Below, piece by piece: positions 1 to 5,695 of a stretch of DNA of 7,421 bases (its first letter is position 1; every line of letters begins with the position of its first letter). Position numbers and translations under genes: made by a program. The DNA is from an uncultured Lentisphaeria bacterium (lineage in GTDB: Bacteria; Verrucomicrobiota; Lentisphaeria; Victivallales; Victivallaceae). The notes below the pieces were generated by a model. The model saw only the letters and a list, made by a program, of their open reading frames with translations, did not search any database and was not told where the DNA came from. The stretch spans positions 1-7,421 of the forward strand of contig CASFXO010000143.1 of assembly GCA_949298665.1 (NCBI GenBank), given 5' to 3'.

Positions 1-147
1 ATTGCCGCCCGGCCCGGCTATGAGGCGATTCCGGCGGTTCGGAATCGCCGGATTCACGCCGTTCCGCGCCGTTATACCGTGGCGGGGCTTGACGCGACGG
101 GAGCGGTGCAGTATCTTAAGCGGCACATCTTTTCGGAGGCATTCTGA
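1..147 (+). CDS. ABC-transporter substrate-binding protein (BtuF/FepB type), C-terminal fragment
   Basis: Frame 1 is open from the window edge to a TGA at 145-147 and encodes the last 48 residues of a protein that starts outside the window. The segment RPGYEAIPAVRNRRIHAVP matches the conserved C-terminal part of periplasmic-binding-protein-2 family proteins (corrinoid, haem or ferric-siderophore binding), which typically read RPGW-x-AIPAV-x-NG-R-V-Y. A short helical tail (AVQYLKRHIF) ends the protein, as is usual in this family. Such proteins lie outside the cytoplasmic membrane and deliver ligand to a BtuC/BtuD-like permease and ATPase; those genes would be upstream, out of view. The downstream radical SAM gene starts 3 nt after this stop, so the two are almost certainly co-transcribed. 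The ligand cannot be told from this fragment. Confidence 0.72.
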   Translation: MAARPGYEAIPAVRNRRIHAVPRRYTVAGLDATGAVQYLKRHIFSEAF

Positions 148-150
148 ATC

Positions 151-933
151 ATGGCATTTTACCGCGTAACCTTCAACGAAAATCACCGGTTTGCGACCGT
201 ATACAACTACGGCTGCACCTTACACAGCCCCTTCTGCAGCTACAAACTCCGCAGTGGTGCCGGAGGACGTCCCGGATTGGCTTATCCCCCTCCCCGGCGC
301 TTTCTCTCCGATGAGGAAATCCGCACGGTTCTGCGCACACTTCCGATCGAACAGCTGTTTTTCATGGGCGGGGAGCCGACGGTGGCGCCTTCCCTGCCGG
401 AACTGCTCCGTTTCGCCCGGGAGGAACTGGGCGTGCGGACCAATCTCGGTCATACCAACGGCAGTCTGCTGCCCCTCCCCTGCCTGGATGCCGCCAATGT
501 CGGCTTCAAGGCCTGGAGCGAAACGCTGCACCGGGAACTGACCGGACAACCCAGAGCCTTGATTTACGACAATTTTCGCCGGGCATTCGATGCCGGCATG
601 GAACTTTCGGCCAACATGGTGTTCGTGCCGGGCCTGGTGGATCTGGAGGAGCTGCTGGGGCTGGCCGGATTTCTGGCGCAACTGGATCGGAACATCCCTT
701 TTCACATCATGGGCTGCATTCCGGTGCCGGGACAGCCGTTTCGCAGACCGACGGAGGCGGAAATGACCGCCGCGGAAAATGCGGTCCGTACCCTGCTGCC
801 CCAAGTACGCGGTTCCCGCCTCTCGCCGGAAGACGCCCTGACGCTTGCCGGGCGGGACGATCGCTTTCAGGTCCGCGTGGTCGCCGGGGAACCGCTTCCC
901 TTCGCCGCTCAGGAGAGCGGGCGCTCCGCCTGA
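151..933 (+). CDS. Radical SAM domain protein with altered cluster motif (C-x6-C, middle Cys replaced by Ser)
   Basis: A 260-residue protein. Radical SAM family members use a [4Fe-4S] cluster to cleave S-adenosylmethionine and start radical chemistry. The family features are seen in order: the cluster-motif region GCTLHSPFCSYK (C22, S26, C29), the SAM-binding MGGEP at 72-76, HTNG at 101-104, and the segment around FKAWSETLHRELTG (119-132) followed by MVFVPGLVD (146-154), which resembles PflA/AmrS-type activating enzymes. The length fits a minimal radical SAM barrel with no SPASM or other accessory domain. The oddity is S26 (codon AGC at 226-228) where the canonical CxxxCxxC has cysteine; other cysteines are C111 and C189. 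The start is supported by GGAGG at 135-139, 11 nt upstream. It sits 3 nt after a substrate-binding-protein gene, hinting at a link with an imported cofactor or chelate. Substrate unknown. The last 25 bp overlap the convergent gene at 909-2186. Confidence 0.82.
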   Translation: MAFYRVTFNENHRFATVYNYGCTLHSPFCSYKLRSGAGGRPGLAYPPPRRFLSDEEIRTVLRTLPIEQLFFMGGEPTVAPSLPELLRFAREELGVRTNLGHTNGSLLPLPCLDAANVGFKAWSETLHRELTGQPRALIYDNFRRAFDAGMELSANMVFVPGLVDLEELLGLAGFLAQLDRNIPFHIMGCIPVPGQPFRRPTEAEMTAAENAVRTLLPQVRGSRLSPEDALTLAGRDDRFQVRVVAGEPLPFAAQESGRSA

Positions 934-2186
934 CGCATCGCTTCCGGCACCGCGCGGTTCCGGTAAAAACCGTCTCCCAGACGGTCCAGATCCGCCGTCA
1001 GCACGAACGAGCCGCCGTTGGTGAACGTTCCTCCGGACGCGTGCACCCGGTGGAACGCCCGCCGCAGCGACGTATCCGTCTGATAACGGCTCCAGTCTTT
1101 TTCCCCATCCCGGCCGAAGACGAAAAACAGCCCGTCCCGGCCGGAGGAGACGTATCCCGGCGTCAGATACAGCATCCGCATGAAACGGGTCAGGTTGGAT
1201 TCCGGCAATTCCCTTTCCCACACCGGATTGAGAATCCACGAGGCGCAGCTGAACACCCGGATGTCCCGGTGAAAATATTCCCGGAAAAACCGCTTCGCCT
1301 CCCGCAGGGACGCCAGCACCCGTTCCGGAGTCATCCCCCCGCCGCCGGGAATATGAATGCTCGGCACCCATTCCCACGGCGTCAGCACCGGCTCCCATTC
1401 CTCCGGCGACAGCTCGACCACCCGGTCGAGCAAAGCCATGCCCAGCGGCGAAATCGGGGTACCGAACACCCGGTTGTCCCGAATTTCCAGCCGCGAAGTG
1501 AACTCCGCCTCACCTTTCATCGCCCGGTAGCCTTCCCGATCCAGTTCCCAGCCGTCCCGGCACAACGCCAGCACCGCGCCGTCCCGGCGCCGCCGGTAGA
1601 TCGCCGGCGACCATTCCTGCTGCGTATGAATGAGGAATTCAAACCGGCCGATCCGAAACAGTTTCCCCTGGATGTAATGCCGCATCCAGAACAGCTGCTG
1701 CAAGGAGTGGCCCGGCCGTCCGCCGTGCCCCGCCGCGTAAATGTCGATCGTACCGCGCAGCCACCTGGCCATCTCCGTTAACTGGCTCTGTGGAATCCCC
1801 AGCCGGTCGAGCGTCCGCCGGATCAAAGGAAACGTCCCCAGCGCCACCAGCAGATGCAGCAACCCGGCCTTCTCTCCGAAAAGCCTCGTCGCCGGCGGCA
1901 GCGTCCCCAGCTCTCCCTGATCGAAACGGATGAAATGCGCATGAAACAACAGCCAGGCATAAAGCCGCGCCGCCGGAATGTCCACCGCCGTCGCCGCCGT
2001 CGCCAGCAGTTCCGGTTCCAGCGCCGGATCGGCGCCGAGCAGCGGAAAATTCTCCCGGATGAAGGCCGGTTCCAGAAACTCCACCCGTGCCGGCAGCGAA
2101 GCCAGCGCCGGCTTCCAGTGCGGCTCCAGTATTCGTTCCGACGCTTCGTCAAACCCCAGAATCCGGCGGAATTGTTCCAGACGCAT
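909..2186 (-). CDS. Two-domain acyltransferase-like protein (NAT_N plus GNAT_C-type)
   Basis: A 425-residue protein. The overall pattern resembles proteins annotated as acyltransferase domain-containing, with an N-terminal helical N-acyltransferase domain (about 1-150) and a C-terminal GNAT-like domain (about 155-410). Seen in sequence: a helical N-terminal half with LLFHAHFIRF (80-89), a middle part with many aromatic residues, then SIHIPGGGGMTPE (276-288), FSCASWILNP (312-321) and LPESNLTRF (327-335), which I recognise as conserved blocks of the C-terminal domain. There is no signal peptide or membrane segment, so it is probably cytoplasmic. The substrate is unknown; members of this family are largely uncharacterised. 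I start it at the ATG whose complement is at 2184-2186, because AGAGG (complement at 2194-2198) lies 7 nt upstream. The open frame continues to 2501, but that extension would run antisense through rpmE and looks non-coding. It is transcribed divergently from rpmE and its 3' end overlaps the radical SAM gene. Confidence 0.74.
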   Translation of the reverse strand: MRLEQFRRILGFDEASERILEPHWKPALASLPARVEFLEPAFIRENFPLLGADPALEPELLATAATAVDIPAARLYAWLLFHAHFIRFDQGELGTLPPATRLFGEKAGLLHLLVALGTFPLIRRTLDRLGIPQSQLTEMARWLRGTIDIYAAGHGGRPGHSLQQLFWMRHYIQGKLFRIGRFEFLIHTQQEWSPAIYRRRRDGAVLALCRDGWELDREGYRAMKGEAEFTSRLEIRDNRVFGTPISPLGMALLDRVVELSPEEWEPVLTPWEWVPSIHIPGGGGMTPERVLASLREAKRFFREYFHRDIRVFSCASWILNPVWERELPESNLTRFMRMLYLTPGYVSSGRDGLFFVFGRDGEKDWSRYQTDTSLRRAFHRVHASGGTFTNGGSFVLTADLDRLGDGFYRNRAVPEAMRQAERPLS

Positions 2187-2322
2187 GATGAATCCTCTAT
2201 TTTTTATCGTTCCGCATTTGAAAAATTGCCATACAATGCTATTTTTATTACTTGATATTTCATTCCTGTACGGCACAGTTGAAACTGATTGACAATATAA
2301 CCTAAATACGGAGTTATGCAAA
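2187..2322. promoter_or_regulatory. AT-rich divergent promoter region between the acyltransferase gene and rpmE
   Basis: These 136 bp are much richer in A+T than the flanking genes and must hold the start signals for both divergent genes. On the plus strand a perfect TTGACA lies at 2289-2294, but it is too close to rpmE to have a well-placed -10. TATAAC at 2296-2301 is a plausible -10 without a good -35. A 13-bp near-palindrome, CTGTACGGCACAG (2266-2278, one mismatched pair), sits in the middle and could be an operator. No promoter can be fixed with confidence. Confidence 0.5.
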
Positions 2323-2526
2323 GTGAAAAAGGATATCCATCCCAAGTACGGTGACGCCAAGATCATCTGCGCCTGCGGCGAAGTCTGGGAAGTCAAGTCC
2401 ACCCGTCCGGAAATCCGCGTCGGCATCTGCGCCAAATGCCACCCGTTCTTCACCGGCAAACAAAAGTTCGTGGACACCGCGGGCCGGATCGACAAATTCA
2501 ACCGCCGTTACAAGAAAAACGCCTGA
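2323..2526 (+). CDS. rpmE: 50S ribosomal protein L31, zinc-binding (C+) form
   Basis: A 67-residue protein that is full length for bacterial L31, a small protein of the large subunit at the central-protuberance bridge between subunits. Recognition is direct: the start KKDIHPKYGD, then C16-x-C18, then C36-x2-C39 within ICAKCHPFFTGKQ, and the end GRIDKFNRRYKK. All four cysteines of the zinc-binding form are present, so this is the type-A, zinc-containing version rather than the cysteine-free paralogue made under zinc limitation. The start codon is GTG, supported by GGAG at 2310-2313 with 9 nt spacing. It heads a plus-strand pair with prfA, a neighbour seen in several bacterial groups. A strong hairpin with a T tract follows 23 nt after the stop. 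Confidence 0.97.
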   Translation: MKKDIHPKYGDAKIICACGEVWEVKSTRPEIRVGICAKCHPFFTGKQKFVDTAGRIDKFNRRYKKNA

Positions 2527-2549
2527 ACCGCTGTTTGAACGACGGACGG

Positions 2550-2598
2550 AAACCCGCCGCGGGAAGCAGTATCCTCCGCTTCCGGCCGGCGGGTTTTT
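2550..2598 (+). terminator. Rho-independent terminator or attenuator between rpmE and prfA
   Basis: The left arm starting AAACCCGCCG (2550) pairs with the right arm ending CGGCGGGTTT (to 2596). The inner part of the stem continues with GGAAGC pairing to GCTTCC, interrupted by a small internal mismatch, around a loop of about 10 nt. A run of five T (2594-2598) follows directly. This is a classic intrinsic terminator shape. prfA starts only 21 nt after the T run, with no room for an ordinary promoter in between, so partial read-through from rpmE is likely unless a promoter lies within the hairpin region. Confidence 0.85.
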
Positions 2599-2619
2599 CA
2601 TGATGGGAACCGCATCGCC

Positions 2620-3705
2620 ATGACGCCTGAGGACATCGCCAACCACATTGACGGCCTGCGCGCCCGCCGGATCGAGCTGGAAGCAGCGCTGGCCGATCCC
2701 GGTCTCTACGCCCGTTCGGATGAGTTCCGCCGCGTTTCCCAGGAACACAGCAAGCTGGAAACCCTTTTCCGGAATTATACCGACTGGACGGCCGCGTTGC
2801 GGGAAATCGCCGCCACTGAAGAAATTCTCGCCGCCGAGGAAGATCCCGAGATGCGGGAACTCGCGGAAACCGACCTCGCCGAATGCCGCCGCAGAGCGGC
2901 GGCGCTGGAAAGCGCCGTGCAGATCGCCCTGCTGCCGCCCGATCCCAACGACGCGCGCAACATCATCGTGGAAATCAAACCGGCAGCCGGAGGCGATGAG
3001 GCCGCCCTGTTCGCCGCCGATCTCTGCCGGGTTTATACGCGCTACGCCGAAACCCGCGGCTGGAAACTGGAAATCCTGGAACAGACCCACAGCGACCTCG
3101 GCGGCCTGAAAGGCATCTCCTTTTCCCTGAGCGGCGGCGAAGTCTATTCCCGCATGAAGTACGAAAGCGGCGTCCACCGGGTGCAGCGGGTCCCGGAAAC
3201 CGAAGCCGGAGGAAGGATTCATACCTCCACCGTCACCGTCTCCGTCATGCCGGAGGCGGCACAGGTGGAACTGGACGTACGGCCGGAGGATCTGCGTTTC
3301 GACGTTTTCCGTTCCAGCGGCCCCGGCGGTCAGTGCGTCAACACCACCGACTCGGCAGTCCGGGTCACTCACATCCCCAGCGGCCTCTCGGTGGCCAGCC
3401 AGCAGGAGAAATCCCAGCACCGCAACAAGGAAATCGCCCTGCGCATCCTCTTCGCCCGCCTGCTGGAAATCAAGCAGCGCGAGGAACAACGGAAATTCGC
3501 GGCGGACAAGCGTTCGCAGGTCGGCACCGGCGACCGCAGCGAACGCATCCGCACCTACAATTACCCCCAGAACCGGGTGACGGACCATCGCTTCGGCATC
3601 ACCATCCACAGCCTGCCCGCGTTGATGGAGGGCGAACTCAATTTGATTCTCGACCCGATTCTGGCCGCCGTCTGCGAGCAGCAGCTGAATTCCCTGCGGG
3701 GCTGA
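2620..3705 (+). CDS. prfA: Peptide chain release factor 1
   Basis: A 361-residue protein, close to the usual length of about 360 for RF1. It recognises UAA and UAG in the ribosomal A site and triggers release of the finished polypeptide. Seen in sequence: an N-terminal helical domain (about 1-100), the RF1-type codon-reading tripeptide P-E-T at 192-194 in VPETEAGGRIHTS (RF2 would have SPF), and the catalytic GGQ at 236-238 in SSGPGGQCVNTTDSAVR. The lysine/arginine-rich stretch with SQQEKSQHRNKE and the YNYPQNRVTDHR block are also typical. The glutamine of GGQ is the known methylation site of PrmC, whose gene often follows prfA but does not here; a convergent flavoenzyme gene follows instead. 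The Shine-Dalgarno is weak (GGGAA at 2604-2608), which fits translation depending on read-through from rpmE. Confidence 0.98.
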   Translation: MTPEDIANHIDGLRARRIELEAALADPGLYARSDEFRRVSQEHSKLETLFRNYTDWTAALREIAATEEILAAEEDPEMRELAETDLAECRRRAAALESAVQIALLPPDPNDARNIIVEIKPAAGGDEAALFAADLCRVYTRYAETRGWKLEILEQTHSDLGGLKGISFSLSGGEVYSRMKYESGVHRVQRVPETEAGGRIHTSTVTVSVMPEAAQVELDVRPEDLRFDVFRSSGPGGQCVNTTDSAVRVTHIPSGLSVASQQEKSQHRNKEIALRILFARLLEIKQREEQRKFAADKRSQVGTGDRSERIRTYNYPQNRVTDHRFGITIHSLPALMEGELNLILDPILAAVCEQQLNSLRG

Positions 3706-3716
3706 ACGCCCCGCAG
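3694..3716 (+). terminator. Hairpin at the prfA stop codon, probable terminator for convergent genes
   Basis: A perfect 9-bp GC-rich stem, CTGCGGGGC (3694-3702) pairing with GCCCCGCAG (3708-3716), encloses a 5-nt loop that begins with the TGA stop of prfA (3703-3705). The plus strand downstream is only moderately T-rich (ATCCTCATTTT), so it is a weak intrinsic terminator at best. It lies between two convergent genes and could act on both strands. The convergent flavoenzyme gene ends at 3724, 8 bp beyond it. Confidence 0.6.
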
Positions 3717-3723
3717 ACCATCC

Positions 3724-5166
3724 TCATTTTCCCTGCTTGCAGCACCGCAGCCGCTCACATTCCGGCCGGGCCTTGTAAAAGGGATCCAGCGGATAGCATC
3801 CCGAAACCATCCCGTTGCGCGGGGCCGTCGTACAGTCGCCGAAGGTCCGGCAGATTCTCCGGACGTTCAGCGGGCGTCCGGCCAGAGTATCCGCGCAGAT
3901 TTCCGGATAGGAGAGCACCATGCGCCCGATGCCGACGAAATCCGTCATGCCGGCGCGCACCGCATACTGTCCCACCTGCGGCAGAAATTCCTGAAGACAG
4001 GTATAGCCAGACCCGATCAGGGCCAGTTCCGGAAAACGGGCTTTCGTCTCCCGTACCGCGCCGATCTGACGCGCCGCCCCTTTCACCGGATCCTCCGGCG
4101 GCAGGTAACCGTCGGACACCGGGTAATAGGCCGGACGCTGGATGTGCGGATTGTAATACGGACTGCCCACGGTGGTGCAGACCAGCTCAATGCCCAGCGA
4201 CTGGACCAGTTCCAGGAAACGGAACGTTTCCGAGAGATCGTATCCCAGTCCGGTCCCGTCCCCACCGAAAGCGTAACGATAATTCCCCGGCTCCGCCACC
4301 CCCGGCAGCGCCATCGGCACCCCTACCCGGTCCGGTCCCGGCATGAACGGCAGAAAGTCGAAGAGACTCAACCGGGTCGCCACATCCAGCCCCGGCGCCG
4401 CCGCGCGGATGCCTTCGACGATCTCCCGGAAAAACCGCGTGCGGTTTTCAAAGTTCCCCCCGAATTCTCCCGGACGCTCATAGGCGCTCAGGAATTCATG
4501 TCCGAGATATCCGTGCGCCATTTTGACGTCGACGAAACTGAATCCGGCCCGCTGCGCCAGCACCGCCGCCGCAATGAAATGGTCGATGATCCGCTTCACC
4601 TCGTCATCGGAGACCACATGCTGCGGTCCGCAGCCGAATTTCCGGTCCAGCAGCGGATGGGACCAGGCGGTTACCGGCTCCAGCACCGCGTCGTTGTGCG
4701 GATGGCTGAAGCGCCCCGAATGGGTCAACTGCAACCCGATGTACAGATCGTCCGCGGTGCCGAACCGTTCCGCATGTTCGCCGCGCATCTCCTCCAGCAG
4801 ACGCGACAGGGGATCCAGCGAAGCCGGGCAGATCATCAGCTGCCGGGTGTTGCTCCGACCGGATTCCATGACGGCGGCCGCTTCGCAGCCGAACAGCAGT
4901 TTCGCCCCGCTCTGCGCGAAGTGCAGCCAGCGCCGCCGGGTCAGTTCGCCAGGTTCGCCGCCGGGCAGACAGTCCCAGCCCTCCATCGGCAGGATGCACC
5001 AGCGGTTGCCGACCGTGAAATGTTTCAGCTGATACGGCGCCGCCAGCGGCGACTCGGGCGCGGCCAGAACGGCCTCGTCCAGATCCAGATCCGGATTCTG
5101 CGCCTGCAGATGGGCACGGAAAGTGGCGGTGGTTTTGAACGACGTGATTTTCGGATAATTGGCCAT
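3724..5166 (-). CDS. NADH:flavin oxidoreductase, old-yellow-enzyme family, with C-terminal Cys-rich tail
   Basis: A 480-residue FMN-dependent TIM-barrel reductase; the family reduces activated C=C bonds or related substrates with NAD(P)H. Seen: GLQLTHSGRFSH (144-155, FMN contacts), KMAHGYLGHEFLSAY (215-229, with H218 and Y220 in the catalytic region), EFGGNFENRTRF (234-245), GSGY (385-388) and GIGR (412-415, FMN phosphate site). The barrel is followed by a short Cys-rich tail. No C-terminal FAD/NAD domain of the dienoyl-CoA-reductase or trimethylamine-dehydrogenase kind is present. In the tail C439, C445 and C457 align with cluster ligands of those enzymes, but the expected fourth position is F442. 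C470, C475 and C476 lie at the very end. The gene starts 4 nt after the regulator stop and its GGGG ribosome-binding site lies inside that gene's last codons, so it is the last gene of a three-gene operon. Substrate unknown. Confidence 0.88.
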   Translation of the reverse strand: MANYPKITSFKTTATFRAHLQAQNPDLDLDEAVLAAPESPLAAPYQLKHFTVGNRWCILPMEGWDCLPGGEPGELTRRRWLHFAQSGAKLLFGCEAAAVMESGRSNTRQLMICPASLDPLSRLLEEMRGEHAERFGTADDLYIGLQLTHSGRFSHPHNDAVLEPVTAWSHPLLDRKFGCGPQHVVSDDEVKRIIDHFIAAAVLAQRAGFSFVDVKMAHGYLGHEFLSAYERPGEFGGNFENRTRFFREIVEGIRAAAPGLDVATRLSLFDFLPFMPGPDRVGVPMALPGVAEPGNYRYAFGGDGTGLGYDLSETFRFLELVQSLGIELVCTTVGSPYYNPHIQRPAYYPVSDGYLPPEDPVKGAARQIGAVRETKARFPELALIGSGYTCLQEFLPQVGQYAVRAGMTDFVGIGRMVLSYPEICADTLAGRPLNVRRICRTFGDCTTAPRNGMVSGCYPLDPFYKARPECERLRCCKQGK

Positions 5167-5170
5167 GGTA

Positions 5171-5695
5171 TCAGAACCCCTTGTTTTTCTTGAGATGGAT
5201 CACCAGCAATTCACTCTCTGCCAACGCCTCGTAGGTGTGTTCCAGCAAGGCGTCGAACTGCACCGATTCCCCGGCGGAGAGAAGGTATTCCTCGTCCGGC
5301 AGTTTCAGCCGCACCCGGCCGCGCAGAATCCAGCAGATTTCATAATCGTCCCGGTGAATTTTCGGACGGGACACCCGCCCCCCCGCGGGAGCACGACCGA
5401 AAAGACAGCGGACGTTGCGATAACGCAGCTCTTCAAAATGAAAATCCTCCGACTGATGAAACGAAGCATCCAGACGCCGCGTCATCCCCGATTCCGCCAG
5501 ATCCAGCAGTTCCGCCGCGGTCAGATCGAACAACCGCGCGAGTTTCCACACCGTCTCCAGCTCCGCCGTGGCCCGGTTGCGCTCCAGCCGGGAAATCACC
5601 GCGGGCGACACGCCGGACCGTTCCGACACCTCCCCGATGCTCCATCCGGCCCGCTTGCGCAGCAGCCGCAATACCTCGAAGTCGAACGCCTTCAC
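5171..5695 (-). CDS. XRE-family transcriptional regulator with C-terminal cupin domain
   Basis: A 174-residue protein. Residues about 5-62 form a helix-turn-helix of the XRE/Cro type: LRLLRKRAGWSIGEVSERSG, then VSPAVISRLERN, then LARLFDLTAAELLDL. Residues about 90-168 form a single cupin barrel (HRDDYEICWILRGRVRLKL, then LSAGESVQFDALLEHTYEA). Proteins of this build (HipB/PuuR-like) bind DNA and sense a small ligand through the cupin. The metal-binding pattern is incomplete: H114, E119 and H153 are present, but D116 stands where the second His of HxH would be, so the cupin may bind ligand without metal. I choose the GTG start (complement at 5693-5695) over an open-frame extension to 5818: it overlaps the upstream stop as GTGA, GGGAG (complement at 5704-5708) lies 8 nt upstream, and the extra N-terminus is low-complexity. 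It probably controls its own operon. Confidence 0.86.
   Translation of the reverse strand: MKAFDFEVLRLLRKRAGWSIGEVSERSGVSPAVISRLERNRATAELETVWKLARLFDLTAAELLDLAESGMTRRLDASFHQSEDFHFEELRYRNVRCLFGRAPAGGRVSRPKIHRDDYEICWILRGRVRLKLPDEEYLLSAGESVQFDALLEHTYEALAESELLVIHLKKNKGF
5692..5695 (-). promoter_or_regulatory. GTGA stop/start overlap coupling the flavoprotein and regulator genes
   Basis: Read on the minus strand, GTGA contains both the GTG start of the regulator and the TGA stop of the flavoprotein gene. Such 4-nt overlaps usually mean translational coupling, so the regulator is made in proportion to the enzyme upstream. The ribosome-binding site GGGAG (complement at 5704-5708) lies inside the flavoprotein gene. 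Confidence 0.8.

Noticed and set aside
220..1398. Long minus-strand open frame of 392 codons across the radical SAM gene and the end of the acyltransferase gene
   Set aside because: It is a GC-rich shadow frame: Gly/Arg/Ala-rich with no recognisable domain, and it overlaps two genes with clear family motifs.
2289..2294. Perfect TTGACA as the rpmE -35 box
   Set aside because: A -10 box at proper spacing would fall on the ribosome-binding site, where the sequence does not match; it is kept only as a note in the intergenic entry.
2187..2501. N-terminal extension of the acyltransferase up to 2501
   Set aside because: It would run antisense through rpmE and the AT-rich promoter spacer. The internal ATG at 2186 has a good ribosome-binding site and begins the family-like sequence.
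2314..3609. Long minus-strand open frame of 431 codons antisense to rpmE and prfA
   Set aside because: It is antisense to two certain housekeeping genes and has biased composition without motifs.
4144..5193. Plus-strand open frame of 349 codons opposite the old-yellow-enzyme gene
   Set aside because: It is a reverse shadow rich in Arg, Gln and Pro with no domain; the minus-strand gene has clear FMN-site motifs.
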